A stretch of DNA of 64,000 nucleotides from Pseudoroseicyclus tamaricis (GCF_012070395.1 NZ_JAAFYS010000003.1:62001-126000); one strand, 5' to 3'. Shown: positions 27,861-43,393, numbered from the stretch's first letter. Notes: generated from the sequence alone by a model not told the origin. Program-made: numbers and translations.

Positions 27861-28313
27861 ATGAGTGGACTGGCGATCGGCGACGTGGCGGAGCGGACGG
27901 GGCTGGCCGTCTCGGCGATCCGCTTCTACGAGGAGCATGGCATCGTGCGCCCCTTGCGCAACGCCGGCGGGCACCGGCGCTATGACCGGGCCGACATCCG
28001 CCGCCTCTCCTTCGTGATGATTGCCCAGCGCCTCGGCTTCCCGCTCGCCCGCATCGCCGCCCTGCTCGAGGAACTGCCGGACGAGCGGCGGGTGACGAAG
28101 GCGGACTGGACGCGCCTGTCCACCCAGTTCCGCGGCGAGATCGACGCGCGCATCGCGGCGCTGGAGCGGCTGCGCGACCGGCTCGACGGCTGCATCGGCT
28201 GCGGCTGCCTGAGCCTGGAGAGCTGCGCGCTGCACAACCCGGACGACGCGCAGGCGAAGGAGGGGCCCGGCCCCCGCAAGCTGCTGGACGAGGACGGTCA
28301 GCTTCCGGGTTGA
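27861..28313 (+). CDS. soxR: Redox-sensitive MerR regulator SoxR
   Basis: 150 residues. MerR HTH at 4-70; the four cysteines that hold the [2Fe-2S] cluster are C111, C114, C116 and C122 in C-I-G-C-G-C-x5-C, the SoxR hallmark. Oxidation of the cluster by redox-cycling compounds activates target promoters. GGAGG lies just before ATG 27861, which decides this start over an in-frame ATG 75 bases upstream that lies before the operator-like dyad. Confidence 0.93.
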   Translation: MSGLAIGDVAERTGLAVSAIRFYEEHGIVRPLRNAGGHRRYDRADIRRLSFVMIAQRLGFPLARIAALLEELPDERRVTKADWTRLSTQFRGEIDARIAALERLRDRLDGCIGCGCLSLESCALHNPDDAQAKEGPGPRKLLDEDGQLPG

Positions 28314-28373
28314 CCGGCGGGGGCGGCGGGGCGCCAATGCGGGGCAGATCCCATGCCTCAGGAGAGCCTCGCC

Positions 28374-29183
28374 ATGCCCGACCCCGGTGCCACCTTCCGC
28401 GCCCTCCACCGGCCCGGCGCGCCCTTCATCCTCGCCAATGTCTGGGATGCCGGCTCCGCCCGGATGATGGCGGCGATGGGGGCCGCGGCGCTCGCCACCT
28501 CCTCCGCCGCCCATGCCTTCACGCTCGGCCGGCCCGACGGGCAGGTCACCCGCGACGAAGCGCTGGCCCATGCCGAGACGCTGGTGGCGGCGACGCCCCT
28601 TCCCGTGCAGGGCGACTTCGAGAACGGCTACGGCGACGCGCCGGAGGTCTGCGCCGAGACGGTGCGCCTCGCCGCCGAGATCGGCCTCGCCGGCATCTGC
28701 ATCGAGGACGTCACGCCCGATGGCACCCCCTACCCCGCCGATCTCGCCGCCGAGCGCATCCGCGCCGCCGCCGCCGCGGCGCGCGCCCTGCCGGGGGACT
28801 TCGTGCTCACCGCCCGCGCCGATGGCGTGATGCACAGCACCTACGACATGGAGGAGGCGATTGCCCGCGTGCAGGCCTTCGAGGCGGCGGGGGCGGATGT
28901 TCTCTACGCCCCCGTCCTGCCCTCGATGGAGGAGACGGCGCGGCTCATCGCCTCCGTCTCCAAGCCCGTCAACGTGCTGATGATCCGCTACGCGGACCGC
29001 AGCCTCGCCGAGTTCGCGGCCATCGGCGCGGCGCGCGTTTCCCTCGGCTCGGCGCTGGCGCGGGCGGTGCATGGCACGATCCTTGAGGCCGGTACCGAGA
29101 TGTTCGGCGAGGGGCGCTTCACCCGCCTCGGCGCCGGCGCCTCGGGCGCGCAGGTGGACGAGATGCTCGGCCGCTACGCCTGA
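28374..29183 (+). CDS. Isocitrate lyase / PEP mutase superfamily protein
   Basis: A 269-residue TIM-barrel protein. Conserved: [10 protein letters not shown] near the N-terminus; [14 protein letters not shown], the metal-site motif; I-E-D; and T-A-R-A-D. The K-K-C-G-H loop of true isocitrate lyases is absent, so it is more likely a PEP-mutase-like C-C or C-P lyase. AGGAGAG precedes ATG 28374. Its 3' end overlaps the convergent anmK gene by ten bases. Confidence 0.85.
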   Translation: MPDPGATFRALHRPGAPFILANVWDAGSARMMAAMGAAALATSSAAHAFTLGRPDGQVTRDEALAHAETLVAATPLPVQGDFENGYGDAPEVCAETVRLAAEIGLAGICIEDVTPDGTPYPADLAAERIRAAAAAARALPGDFVLTARADGVMHSTYDMEEAIARVQAFEAAGADVLYAPVLPSMEETARLIASVSKPVNVLMIRYADRSLAEFAAIGAARVSLGSALARAVHGTILEAGTEMFGEGRFTRLGAGASGAQVDEMLGRYA

Positions 29184-30259
29184 GGACGGGAGAGGATGCC
29201 GCCCCCCACCGCTGCCGCAACCCCGGTCGTGCCGGGGCAGGAGGTCGGCAGCCCCCGCGCCACGCGGGCGGCGAGGTAGGCGAAGGCCTGCGCCTCCAGC
29301 AGGTCGCCGTCGAGCCCCGCCGCCTCCACCGGCTCCACCGGGCAATCGAGCCCGGCGGCGATCATCGCCATCAGCGTCTCGTTCTTCCGCCCGCCGCCGG
29401 TGACGAGCAGCCGCTCCGGCGGCTCCGGGCAGAAGTCCATCCCCTGCATGACGGCAGCGGCGGCGCAGGCGGTGAGCGTCGCGGCGGCATCGGCATCGCC
29501 GAGGTGCCTCACATCGAGGTCGAAGGCATTGCGATCCAGCGACTTGGGCGGCATGCGGGCGAAGTAGCGGTGCGCGAGCAAGGCCTCCAGCACCGCCTCG
29601 TCCACCTCCCCCCGGGCCGCCAGCGCCCCGCCCTCGTCGAAGCCCTGCCCCAGTCGCTCGGCGACGAGATCGTCCACCGGAGCGTTGGCCGGGCCGGTAT
29701 CGAAGGCGAGGAGCGCGCCCGCCTCCTCCGGCCGGGCGCGGCGCGGATCGATCCACGTCAGGTTCCCGACGCCGCCGAGGTTGAGGAACGCCAGCGGCGC
29801 CTCCGCCCCGAGGTGCTTTGCCAGCGCGAAATGGTAGAACGGCGCCAGCGGCGCGCCCTCGCCGCCCATCTGCACGTCGGCACTGCGGAAATCCCACGCG
29901 ACGGGGAGGCCCGTCGCCTCCGCCAGCGCGGCGCCGTCGCCGGCCTGAAGGGTGCCGCGGCCCTTCGGCTCATGCGCCAGCGTCTGGCCGTGAAAGCCGA
30001 TGAGATCAGCCCGCACCCCCTCCAGCGCCTCGGCGTGGACGCGTGTCACCAGCTCCGCCGCCGCCTCGACCTCCGGCCCCTGCCACTGGCCCAGCGCGGC
30101 GCGCAGCACCGCCCGCTCCTCCGTCCGGTAGGGGCGCACGCCCCCCTCGCCGAAGGCGAGGATGCGCTCGCCGTCCGTCTGCAAGAGCGCCACGTCCACC
30201 CCGTCCAGCGACGTGCCCGACATCGTTCCGGCGACCCACCACGGCCCGTTCTTCAACAT
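29174..30259 (-). CDS. anmK: Anhydro-N-acetylmuramic acid kinase AnmK
   Basis: 361 residues of the ASKHA fold. The phosphate loop [12 protein letters not shown] near the N-terminus is diagnostic. Further motifs: F-H-G-Q-T, N-L-G-G-V-G-N, F-D-T-G-P-A-N and V-T-G-G-G-R-K-N. It phosphorylates anhydroMurNAc released in cell-wall recycling. The start is ATG 30259; the frame extending upstream is antisense to tyrS. Divergent from tyrS. Confidence 0.94.
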   Translation of the reverse strand: MLKNGPWWVAGTMSGTSLDGVDVALLQTDGERILAFGEGGVRPYRTEERAVLRAALGQWQGPEVEAAAELVTRVHAEALEGVRADLIGFHGQTLAHEPKGRGTLQAGDGAALAEATGLPVAWDFRSADVQMGGEGAPLAPFYHFALAKHLGAEAPLAFLNLGGVGNLTWIDPRRARPEEAGALLAFDTGPANAPVDDLVAERLGQGFDEGGALAARGEVDEAVLEALLAHRYFARMPPKSLDRNAFDLDVRHLGDADAAATLTACAAAAVMQGMDFCPEPPERLLVTGGGRKNETLMAMIAAGLDCPVEPVEAAGLDGDLLEAQAFAYLAARVARGLPTSCPGTTGVAAAVGGGILSRPQA

Positions 30260-30322
30260 GCGCTTCCCCTCGCCTGCCCTCGCCCCTATAGACGGCGCCG
30301 GCCAAGCAGGCGAGGACGCAAG

Positions 30323-31573
30323 ATGACCTACCATCCGAAGTCGGACTTCATGGCCGTGCTGATGGAGCGCGGCTTTCTGCAGGATTGCACGGATTACCAG
30401 GGCCTCGACGAGGCGCTGAGTGCCGGCCCCGTCCCCGCCTATATCGGCTACGACGCCACGGCGGCGTCGCTGCATGTCGGCCACCAGATGAACATCATGG
30501 TGCTGCGCTGGCTGCAGAAGACCGGCCACAAGCCGATCACGCTCCTCGGCGGCGGCACGACGAAGGTGGGCGACCCCTCCTTCCGCTCCGACGAGCGGCC
30601 GCTCCTGGACGATGCCGCGATCCAGGCGAACATGGATGGCCAGAAGGCCGTCTTCTCGGCCTTCCTGAGCTACGACGACAGCCCCACCGGGGCGCTCATG
30701 CTCAACAATGCCGAGTGGCTGGACGGGCTGAACTACCTCGAGTTCCTGCGCGATATCGGGCGGCACTTCTCCGTCAACCGCATGCTCTCCTTCGAGAGCG
30801 TGAAGTCGCGGCTGGACCGGGAGCAATCGCTGAGCTTCCTCGAGTTCAACTACATGATCCTGCAGGCCTACGACTTTCTGGAGCTCAACCGCCGCTACGG
30901 CTGCCTCCTGCAGATGGGCGGGTCCGACCAGTGGGGCAACATCGTCAATGGCATCGACCTGACGCGCCGCGTGGCCGATCAGGAGATCTTCGGCCTGACG
31001 ACGCCGCTGCTCACCACCTCCGACGGGCGGAAGATGGGCAAGAGCCAGGGCGGCGCCGTCTGGCTGAACGGCGACATGCTCTCGCCCTATGAGTATTGGC
31101 AGTTCTGGCGCAACACGACCGACGCCGACACGGGCAAGTTCCTGAAGCTCTTCACCGAATTGCCGGTGGAGGAGTGCGAGCGCCTCGGCGCCCTCGGCGG
31201 CTCGGAGATCAACGAGGCGAAGATCGTGCTGGCCAACGAGGTGACGACGCTCCTCCACGGCGCGGAGGCGGCGCGCGCCGCCGAGGCGACGGCCCGCGAG
31301 GTCTTCGAGCGGGGCGGCATGGGAGAGGACCTGCCGACGCTGGTGCTGAGTGCCGGGGAGGTGGCGGATGGCATCTCCATCGTGCAGCTCTTCGTGCGCT
31401 CCGGCCTCGCCGGCTCCGGCAAGGAGGCCAAGCGCCTGATTGCCGACGGTGGGGCGCGCATGGGCGACCAGCCGGTGACGGATGCCGGGCAGGTGCTGGG
31501 GGCGGGCGACCTTGCGGCGCCCGTGAAGCTCTCTGCCGGCAAGAAGCGGCACGCGCTGGTGCAGCTGGGCTGA
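30323..31573 (+). CDS. tyrS: Tyrosyl-tRNA synthetase
   Basis: 416 residues, class I synthetase. The HIGH motif reads H-V-G-H, the KMSKS loop reads K-M-G-K-S, and the Tyr-binding residues appear in Y-I-G-Y-D and [11 protein letters not shown]. An S4-like RNA-binding domain is at the C-terminus (about 350-416). The ATG at 30323 is preceded by GCGAGGA. Transcribed away from anmK; repeat A5 follows its stop. Confidence 0.96.
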   Translation: MTYHPKSDFMAVLMERGFLQDCTDYQGLDEALSAGPVPAYIGYDATAASLHVGHQMNIMVLRWLQKTGHKPITLLGGGTTKVGDPSFRSDERPLLDDAAIQANMDGQKAVFSAFLSYDDSPTGALMLNNAEWLDGLNYLEFLRDIGRHFSVNRMLSFESVKSRLDREQSLSFLEFNYMILQAYDFLELNRRYGCLLQMGGSDQWGNIVNGIDLTRRVADQEIFGLTTPLLTTSDGRKMGKSQGGAVWLNGDMLSPYEYWQFWRNTTDADTGKFLKLFTELPVEECERLGALGGSEINEAKIVLANEVTTLLHGAEAARAAEATAREVFERGGMGEDLPTLVLSAGEVADGISIVQLFVRSGLAGSGKEAKRLIADGGARMGDQPVTDAGQVLGAGDLAAPVKLSAGKKRHALVQLG

Positions 31574-31601
31574 GGGACGGCCCGGCTGACGGGACGGGAC
31601 C

Positions 31602-31656
31602 GGGGGGCTGTCTGCCCCCCGGAGCCCCCCGAGAGGTATTTGAAAAAGGGCGAGAG
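31602..31656 (+). repeat. Intergenic 3'-end element, copy A5 (AAAAAGGGCGAGAGG tail)
   Basis: Hairpin GGGGGGC-TGTCT-GCCCCCC, then GGAGCCCCCCGAGAGGTATT and TGAAAAAGGGCGAGAGGGG. It begins about 30 bases after the tyrS stop, in the sense of tyrS. Tail type shared with A3 and A6. Confidence 0.75.
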
Positions 31657-31755
31657 GGGGTGGCGGCCGCGCGCGGCGGGGGCCCGGGAAGGCGCTTGCG
31701 GCAGGCCGGGCGCGGCGCCAAGCTGGCGGCGCATATGGAGGAGCCCGGAGGAGCC

Positions 31756-32805
31756 ATGACCATCCCGACCATCACGCAAGCGCAGCGCGTCGCCGCCCCG
31801 CGGCTGGAGACCCGCGTGTTGACCAGCGGGCCGCCGGACGGCGTGCCGGTTATCTTCATCCACGGCAACCTCTCCGCCGCCACGTGGTGGGAGGAGACGA
31901 TGCTGCGCCTGCCCGAGGGCTTCCGCGCCATCGCGCCGGACCTGCGCGCCTACGGAGAGGCGGACGCGGCGGTGAAGGTGGATGCGACGCGGGGGCTGCG
32001 GGATTTCTCCGACGATCTGGATGCGCTGATGGAGGCGATGGGCATCGAGGCGGCGCACATGGTGGGCCATTCGCTGGGCGGCGGCGTGCTGTGGCAGATG
32101 CTGACGGACCATCCGGAGCGGGTGCTCTCGCTAACGCAGGTGGCGCCCGCCTCGCCCTATGGCTTCGGCTGTTCCAAGCCGGACGGCACGCCCGCCTATC
32201 CCGACGGCGCCGGCGCCGGGGCGGCGGGGGTGAACCCCGATTTCGCCCGCCTGCTGGCGGAGGGCGACCGGGGTGACGAGACGCCGGTGCACCCGCGCAA
32301 CGTGCTGAATGCCGTGGTCTGGAAGCCGCCTTTCGTGCCGGAGCGCATGGAGGACATCCTCACCGCCGCGCTCGCCCAGCACAGCGGCGAGCAGGATTAT
32401 CCGGGGGACGCCAAACCCTCCGAGCACTGGCCGGGGGCGGCGCCGGGGGACTTCGGGCCGATCAACGCGCTGGCGCCGCACCGGATGCCGGACCCGCTGG
32501 GCTTCACCCGGGGGCCGACGCCGCCGATCTGCTGGATCCGCGGCGCCGACGACGCCGTCGTCTCCGACGCCTCGGGCTTCGACCTCGGGGCGCTGGGCGC
32601 CGCGGGCGCCATCCCCGGCTGGCCGGGGGAGGAGGCCTATCCTCCGCAGCCGATGATCGGCCAGACGGAAGCCGCCCTCGCCGCCTACGAGGCGGCCGGC
32701 GGCCGGGTGGAGCGCCACGTCTTCCCCGACTGCGGCCACTCGCCCTACCTGGAGCTGCCGGAGGCCTTCGACAACGCCTTCCACGCCTTCCTCAAAGGGC
32801 TCTGA
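31756..32805 (+). CDS. Alpha/beta hydrolase
   Basis: 349 residues with an intact catalytic set: oxyanion region H-G-N, nucleophile G-H-S-L-G-G, Asp in I-R-G-A-D-D and His in D-C-G-H-S-P. It is longer than simple hydrolases because of a lid insertion of about 100 residues in the middle. The substrate is unknown (esterase, lactonase and ring-cleavage-product hydrolase are all possible). CGGAGGAGCC immediately precedes ATG 31756. It stands alone after tyrS and repeat A5. Confidence 0.85.
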   Translation: MTIPTITQAQRVAAPRLETRVLTSGPPDGVPVIFIHGNLSAATWWEETMLRLPEGFRAIAPDLRAYGEADAAVKVDATRGLRDFSDDLDALMEAMGIEAAHMVGHSLGGGVLWQMLTDHPERVLSLTQVAPASPYGFGCSKPDGTPAYPDGAGAGAAGVNPDFARLLAEGDRGDETPVHPRNVLNAVVWKPPFVPERMEDILTAALAQHSGEQDYPGDAKPSEHWPGAAPGDFGPINALAPHRMPDPLGFTRGPTPPICWIRGADDAVVSDASGFDLGALGAAGAIPGWPGEEAYPPQPMIGQTEAALAAYEAAGGRVERHVFPDCGHSPYLELPEAFDNAFHAFLKGL

Positions 32806-32835
32806 CCGAGGCGGGGGCGGCGGCGCGCCGCCCCT

Positions 32836-32973
32836 TCAGATCAGGGCATTGATCGCCATCAGAAGCAGCCCACCGGGGATGGAGAGCGCCAGCGCCAGCA
32901 GGGCGGCGCCGAGCGGGGTGAGGCGCGGCGCCTCCGGCACCGCGGTCTGGACGGAGGCGTGAGGGCGGGGCAT
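32836..32973 (-). CDS. Small single-pass membrane protein, 45 residues
   Basis: ATG at 32973 with AAGGAG eight bases upstream, 45 codons, TGA at 32838-32836. The first 18 residues are soluble; residues about 20-45 are a continuous hydrophobic helix with a central P-G-G (L-S-I-P-G-G-L-L-L-M). Below the length most gene callers report. Unrelated to its neighbours, convergent with the hydrolase gene. Function unknown. Confidence 0.7.
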   Translation of the reverse strand: MPRPHASVQTAVPEAPRLTPLGAALLALALSIPGGLLLMAINALI

Positions 32974-33047
32974 GGGCAGGCTCCTTCGGCAGCGTCGATC
33001 GTGGGGCCATTAAATAGACATTAGGTAAAGGGCCGCCTAATGGGGCC

Positions 33048-33911
33048 ATGCCCCGCGATCACGCCGCCACCGATCTCGCCCTGCCTCTGCAACAGAGCCC
33101 GATGTTCGCTGCCGCGCTGGCCCGCGCCGGCGCCAAGGCGCAGCATCTGACGCTGGAGAACGGCGGGGTGATCCTCTGCCAGTGCCTGATGGTGCGCCGC
33201 TGGGGCCTCAGCCTCGCGCCGCGCGGCCCCGTCTTCCGCCCCGGCCTGCCGGACGTCATGCGTCTCGGCCTGCTCGCCAAGCTGGCGCGCGAGGGGCTGC
33301 GACTGGCGGAGCCGGACGAGGCGGAGGGGCTGCGCGCCGCCGGCTTCTCGCAGGTGCTGACGCCGGGCTGGGTGGCGGAATGGGACATCCGGCCGGGCGA
33401 GGCGGAGCTGCGGGCGCGCATGGCGCAGAAATGGCGGAACGGGCTGCACCGGGCGGAGGCGGCGGGGCTGCAGGCGCGCTGGCATGCCATCGGCTCCGCC
33501 GCCCGGCCGGGGCGCGCGGCGGGCGAGCTCTTCGCCCGCGAGGCGGCACAGCGCAAGGTTCGCCGCTACCGGGCGCTGCCGGCGGGGCTCTGGCGCGGCT
33601 GGCCGGGGGCGGAGGTGCTGGAGCTGAAGGCGGAGGGCGAGGTGGCGGCGCAGATGCTCTTTCTGCCGCACGGGCGGGTGGTGACATACCAGATGGCCTG
33701 GGCGTCGGAGGCGGGGCGGCGGACGAATGCGCACCGGCTGGGGCTGCTCCTCGCCGCCCGCCGCTTCGCCGCCGGCGGGGCGGAGCGGATGGACCTCGGC
33801 GCCATCGACGCCGCCGCGCCGGGGTTGATGCGCTTCAAGCTTGGCACCGGGGCCCGGGCGCGGCAGCTCGGCGGCTCGTGGCTGCGGCTGCCGGGGCTGG
33901 GGCGGCGGTAG
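33048..33911 (+). CDS. GNAT-fold FemAB-like acyltransferase
   Basis: 287 residues. The early Q-Q-S-P-M-F-A-A-A-L (compare the W-Q-S-P-E-W type opening of FemAB proteins), the middle K-W-R-N-G-L-H-R-A-E-A-A-G-L (the FemAB R-x-x-I-R-K-A-x-K-x-G segment) and A-H-R-L-G-L-L-L-A-A-R-R point to a BioF2-like/FemAB GNAT domain. Such enzymes use acyl-CoA or aminoacyl-tRNA; which, and onto what, is unknown. Divergent from the 45-residue membrane protein gene. Confidence 0.7.
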   Translation: MPRDHAATDLALPLQQSPMFAAALARAGAKAQHLTLENGGVILCQCLMVRRWGLSLAPRGPVFRPGLPDVMRLGLLAKLAREGLRLAEPDEAEGLRAAGFSQVLTPGWVAEWDIRPGEAELRARMAQKWRNGLHRAEAAGLQARWHAIGSAARPGRAAGELFAREAAQRKVRRYRALPAGLWRGWPGAEVLELKAEGEVAAQMLFLPHGRVVTYQMAWASEAGRRTNAHRLGLLLAARRFAAGGAERMDLGAIDAAAPGLMRFKLGTGARARQLGGSWLRLPGLGRR

Positions 33912-34005
33912 CTCGACCGCTCCTGCCGGAGCGGCTCGCGCGCCCCGGTGCGGACGAGCGAGGCCCATCTGGCGCCCGCCGCGCCGGCCCTGTAACTGCC
34001 GCGTC

Positions 34006-36253
<2,248 letters not shown>

Positions 36254-36675
36254 GGCAGGCCATGCATCGGGCGAAGGTTCCCCTTCGCTCGCGCAGGCCC
36301 CGCAGGCCGCCTAGGCCGGGCTTTCAGCCCGGCACCCGGCCTCACCACCCTGCCCGGCCGCCCGCAGGCGCAGGGCGAGCGCCTGCCCGAGAGGTGGCGC
36401 TGCAACGGCCCCGCTGAAGCGCTTTATGCCAGCAAGACTCCTCCCCGCCCCCCGCTGAGCACCAAGCTCCGCCAGAGCCCCAGCCCGCCGGGACGGGCAG
36501 GCGCTCGCCCTGCGCCTTTGGCGCGTACCGGGCGGGAGTCAAAGCGGCGTCGTTGCGCGACCAAGGGTGCAGGCGTTCGCCCCTCCCGTAGGGTGGGTTT
36601 TCAACCCACCGTGGCGCTCCCCTCAACCGGCCCGTAGGGTGCGTGCTCGCACGCACCGCACCCGCCGGCCCGGCC
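36254..36675. repeat. Composite palindromic intergenic array B2
   Basis: Convergent gap between eno and mfd without a credible gene. It holds GGCCGGGCTTTCAGCCCGGC (36311-36330), a long unit of about 160 bp (36419-36580, with CGCCCTGCGCCTTTGGCGCG at about 36511) that resembles 49359-49505, the dyad GTAGGGTGGGTTTTCAACCC-ACC (36590-36611), and GTAGGGTGCGTGCTCGCACG-CACC (36634-36657). All are palindromic or paired, the pattern of REP-type repeats. Confidence 0.7.
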
Positions 36676-40113
<3,438 letters not shown>

Positions 40114-40151
40114 CGGGCTGCTCTTCGCTGGGTTCGAGAAGGCGAGCCCGC

Positions 40152-40679
40152 TCAGAAGAAGGGGCCCACGGCGAGCGTCTTGTACATGCCGTACATGGCG
40201 GTGACCACCAGCGAGACCATGCCGATCAACTGAACCTGAAGTCTCTGCCGCCGCAGCCGCCGGTAGATCAGGTCGGCCTCCAGCTCATCGGCGGCGTCGA
40301 AGTCGGCGGCGGTGGCGACGCCGAGGAAGCCCACCAGTGTCATCGGCAGGGCGATCAGCTCCACCGCCTGCGCCCATTCGACGCCGTACCAGAGGGACAG
40401 GACGAGCAGCGTGCTGTGCAGAAAGCAGACCAGCCCGAAGAGCCAGAGCCCGGAATTGCGGCTGAAAAAGAGCATCCGCCGCGACTGGATTCCGACAAGC
40501 TGGATGAGATCGGCCTCCGCCTGACCGCCCTCGCGGCGGGCACGCATGACGAGATCCCACGGCACGCCCATGACGAAATGAGAGGCGGAGGACCAGACGA
40601 CAGCGAGCACGATCCAGTACCACAGATTGGAAAACGAATGGAAATCTATGGTCTGAAAGAGAAGATCAGTGAAGGTCAC
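40152..40679 (-). CDS. Conserved membrane protein (similar proteins labelled 'component of SufBCD complex')
   Basis: 175 residues with four to five hydrophobic helices: F-S-N-L-W-Y-W-I-V-L-A-V-V-W near residue 16, G-L-W-L-F-G-L-V-C near 80, a helix around 110 and one near 160. Rhodobacterales proteins starting with this F-S-N-L-W-Y-W motif are often auto-annotated as a SufBCD component, but I see nothing here that shows an iron-sulfur role. It lies upstream of mfd on the same strand and may be co-transcribed. Confidence 0.75.
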   Translation of the reverse strand: MTFTDLLFQTIDFHSFSNLWYWIVLAVVWSSASHFVMGVPWDLVMRARREGGQAEADLIQLVGIQSRRMLFFSRNSGLWLFGLVCFLHSTLLVLSLWYGVEWAQAVELIALPMTLVGFLGVATAADFDAADELEADLIYRRLRRQRLQVQLIGMVSLVVTAMYGMYKTLAVGPFF

Positions 40680-40820
40680 GCGCGGCCGCCTGCAGCTTTT
40701 TCGCAGAGCCTACGCGCTGGTGCGGCGAATGGCGAGGCTTGAGGTGGGCGCGGCTTCGTGCCACCGGAGTCGGTGTCCTTTGCCGCCGCAGGCGGTGCCC
40801 TTTGCCGAGAAAGGCCCGCG

Positions 40821-41816
40821 ATGCTGACGCCCCCGCCCTTCCCCGCCGCCCGCCCGCGCCGCTTGCGCCGCACGCCCGCGCTCCGCGCCCTCGTCTCCGA
40901 GAACGTGCTGACCCCGGCGGATTTCATCTGGCCGGTCTTCCTGACCGAGGGCGAGGATCTGCAGACCCCGGTCGCCTCCATGCCCGGCGTCTCGCGCCTG
41001 TCGGTGGACCGGGTCGCGGCGGCGGCGCAGGAGGCGTGGAGCCTCGGGATCCCCGCCATCTGCCTCTTCCCCTACACCTCGGCGGAGGCGCGCACGAACG
41101 ACTGCGCCATGGCGTGGGATCCGGAGAACCTCACCAACCGCGCCATCCGCGAGATCAAGGACAAGGTGCCGGACATCGCCGTGATGACCGACATCGCGCT
41201 CGATCCCTACAACGCCGAGGGCCATGACGGCTTCGTGCGCGAGGGAGAGATCGTCAACGACGAGACGGTCGAGGCGCTGGTGAAGATGGCGCTGGCGCAG
41301 GCCGCGGCGGGGGCGGATATCCTCGGCCCCTCCGACATGATGGACGGGCGGATCGGCGCCATGCGCGCGGCGCTGGAATCCGAAGGATACCAGCACGTGA
41401 CCATCCTCTCCTACGCCGCCAAGTATGCCTCGGCCTTCTACGGGCCGTTCCGCGACGCCGTCGGCGCCTCCGCCGCGCTGAAGGGCGACAAGAAGACCTA
41501 CCAGATGGACCCGGCCAATGCCGACGAGGCGCTGCGCCTCGTCGCCCGCGACCTCTCCGAAGGGGCCGACATGGTGATGGTGAAGCCGGGGATGCCGTAT
41601 CTCGACATCTGCCGCGCCGTGAAGACGGAGTTCGGCGTGCCGACCTTCGCCTACCAGGTCTCCGGCGAGTACGCGATGCTGCAGGCGGCGAGCCAGAACG
41701 GCTGGCTCGACGGGCCGCGGGTGATGATGGAGAGCCTGATGGCCTTCAAGCGCGCCGGCTGCGACGGCATCCTCACCTACTTCGCCCCCGCCGCCGCGCG
41801 GCTCCTCAATGGCTGA
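40821..41816 (+). CDS. hemB: Porphobilinogen synthase (delta-aminolevulinate dehydratase), zinc-independent type
   Basis: 331 residues. The two Schiff-base lysines are in S-Y-A-A-K-Y-A-S and V-M-V-K-P-G-M-P. Where zinc-dependent enzymes have three Cys (C-x-C ... H-C-G), this one has D124-I-A126-L-D128 and D136, the magnesium-type arrangement found in Rhodobacter relatives. It makes porphobilinogen for heme and chlorophyll. ATG 40821 is favoured over an in-frame ATG 63 bases upstream, since the family usually begins near here. Overlaps the next gene by eight bases. Confidence 0.95.
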   Translation: MLTPPPFPAARPRRLRRTPALRALVSENVLTPADFIWPVFLTEGEDLQTPVASMPGVSRLSVDRVAAAAQEAWSLGIPAICLFPYTSAEARTNDCAMAWDPENLTNRAIREIKDKVPDIAVMTDIALDPYNAEGHDGFVREGEIVNDETVEALVKMALAQAAAGADILGPSDMMDGRIGAMRAALESEGYQHVTILSYAAKYASAFYGPFRDAVGASAALKGDKKTYQMDPANADEALRLVARDLSEGADMVMVKPGMPYLDICRAVKTEFGVPTFAYQVSGEYAMLQAASQNGWLDGPRVMMESLMAFKRAGCDGILTYFAPAAARLLNG

Positions 41817-42759
41817 GACGCAGGAGCGCCCGCTGCTCGGCGTGGCGCTGGTGGCGGCGGCGGTCTTCAACTTCGCGCTCTTCGACACCGCCACCAAGGT
41901 GCTCTCCACCGGCTACGAGGCCGGCTTCCTGATGGCGATCCGCTACGCGGTGAACTTCGCCATCATGTGCGCGATCATGCTGCCCCGCTACGGGCGCGGC
42001 GCTTTCGTCACCCACCGCTCGGCGCTGGTGCTGCTGCGCGCGCTCAGCCTCGTCGCCGCCTCGTGGTGCATGACGAACGCCGTGCGCACCCTGCCCGTCG
42101 GCGAGACGGCGGCGATCACTTATCTCGCGCCCTTGGCCGTGCTCATCCTCGCCGTGCCGGTGCTGGGCGAGCGGGTGGGCCTCGCCGGCTGGCTGGCGGC
42201 CGGTGTCGGCTTCGCCGGCACGCTGCTCATCGTCCGCCCCGGCGGCGGGCTCGACCCGCAGGGCGTGCTCTTCGCGCTTGGCGTCGCCGCCGCCACCTCC
42301 GTCTACCACCTCCTCTCCCGCCTTCTCGCGCGGACGGAGACGACGGAGGCGCTGGTGCTGCACACGGCGCTGGCGGGGATGATCGTCTTCGGCGCCACCC
42401 TGCCGTGGACGCTGCCGTCCGAGATGCCGCCCCTCCGCGACGGGTTGCTGATCGTCACGCTCGGCCTCTTCGGCGCGCTGGGGCACTTCCTGCTGACGGT
42501 CGCCTACCGCTTTGCGCCGGCGCCCTTCCTCGCGCCGGTCAACTACCTCCACCTCGCCTTCGCGACCTTCCTCGGCTGGCTGGTCTTCGGGCATGTGCCC
42601 GATGCCGTCTCCGCCGCCGGGATCGTGCTGGTGCTGCTGGCGGGCCTCTCCACCGCGCTGCGCCCGCGCCGCCCGGCGCTGCGCACCGGGCCACCGGCGA
42701 GTGTCGACGGGGACGCACCCGTGACGACCGATCCGCCGCGCCCCGCCGTGAGGCGATGA
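41809..42759 (+). CDS. EamA-domain DMT family transporter (second copy)
   Basis: 316 residues with about ten helices in two EamA repeats, F-D-T-A-T-K-V-L near the first helix and T-A-A-I-T-Y-L-A-P-L between halves. The last 35 residues are Pro/Arg-rich and cytosolic. Its ATG lies within the end of hemB (eight-base overlap), so it is translationally coupled to hemB; a link to export of a tetrapyrrole-pathway metabolite is possible but unproven. Confidence 0.88.
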   Translation: MAETQERPLLGVALVAAAVFNFALFDTATKVLSTGYEAGFLMAIRYAVNFAIMCAIMLPRYGRGAFVTHRSALVLLRALSLVAASWCMTNAVRTLPVGETAAITYLAPLAVLILAVPVLGERVGLAGWLAAGVGFAGTLLIVRPGGGLDPQGVLFALGVAAATSVYHLLSRLLARTETTEALVLHTALAGMIVFGATLPWTLPSEMPPLRDGLLIVTLGLFGALGHFLLTVAYRFAPAPFLAPVNYLHLAFATFLGWLVFGHVPDAVSAAGIVLVLLAGLSTALRPRRPALRTGPPASVDGDAPVTTDPPRPAVRR

Positions 42760-42835
42760 CAATTGCGACGATGCTGCCTATAGTGCCCCGCAATCGGCCA
42801 GCCACAAGGCCGAACCTATGAGGCGAGAGAGCGAG

Positions 42836-43393
42836 ATGATCACCACCACACGGCGCAATCTGCTTGCGGCCGGCGGCGCGTCGATGGCGCTGGCCGCCTG
42901 CGGCAACGGCATCGGGTCCCCCGGGTCCAACCAGATCGACGCGCGCGTCGATTCCACCCTTCAGTACATGTACGGCACCTATCCCGGCACGAGCGAGCTG
43001 CAGCAGCAGGCCGCCGGGATGCTGGTCATGCCGCTGGTCACCGAGGCCGGCCTCGGGCTCGGCGGCTCCTACGGGCGCGGCGCGCTGCGCGTCGGCGGCG
43101 CGACGGTGGATTACTACCTCGCCACCGCCGCCTCGGCGGGCCTGCAGATCGGCGCCCAGCAATACTCGCACGTCCTGTTCTTCATGACGCAGGACAGCCT
43201 GATGACCTTCCGCCGCTCCAGCGGCTGGTCGGCGGGCGGCGACATCGAATACGCGCTCAACAACCGCGGAGAGATGCTGCGGGCCGACGTGCTCACCTCC
43301 GTCTCGCCCGTGATCGCGGTCGTCTTCGCTCAGGCGGGCCTGCGGGTCGGCGCCACGATCGAGGGCACGAAGTACACGCGCATCATTCCCTGA
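42836..43393 (+). CDS. SYLF-domain (YSC84-related) lipoprotein
   Basis: 185 residues. A Tat-like or Sec signal (T-T-R-R-N-L-L-A-A-G-G) leads to a lipobox L-A-A-C at residues 18-21. Residues 45-185 match the bacterial SYLF domain: G-M-L-V-M-P, G-L-G-L-G-G-S-Y-G-R-G-A-L, Y-Y-L-A-T-A-A-S-A-G-L-Q-I-G-A-Q. The domain is known from lipid-binding proteins. GAGAGAGCGAG precedes ATG 42836. Its end overlaps the convergent DUF2254 gene by 11 bases. Confidence 0.85.
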   Translation: MITTTRRNLLAAGGASMALAACGNGIGSPGSNQIDARVDSTLQYMYGTYPGTSELQQQAAGMLVMPLVTEAGLGLGGSYGRGALRVGGATVDYYLATAASAGLQIGAQQYSHVLFFMTQDSLMTFRRSSGWSAGGDIEYALNNRGEMLRADVLTSVSPVIAVVFAQAGLRVGATIEGTKYTRIIP

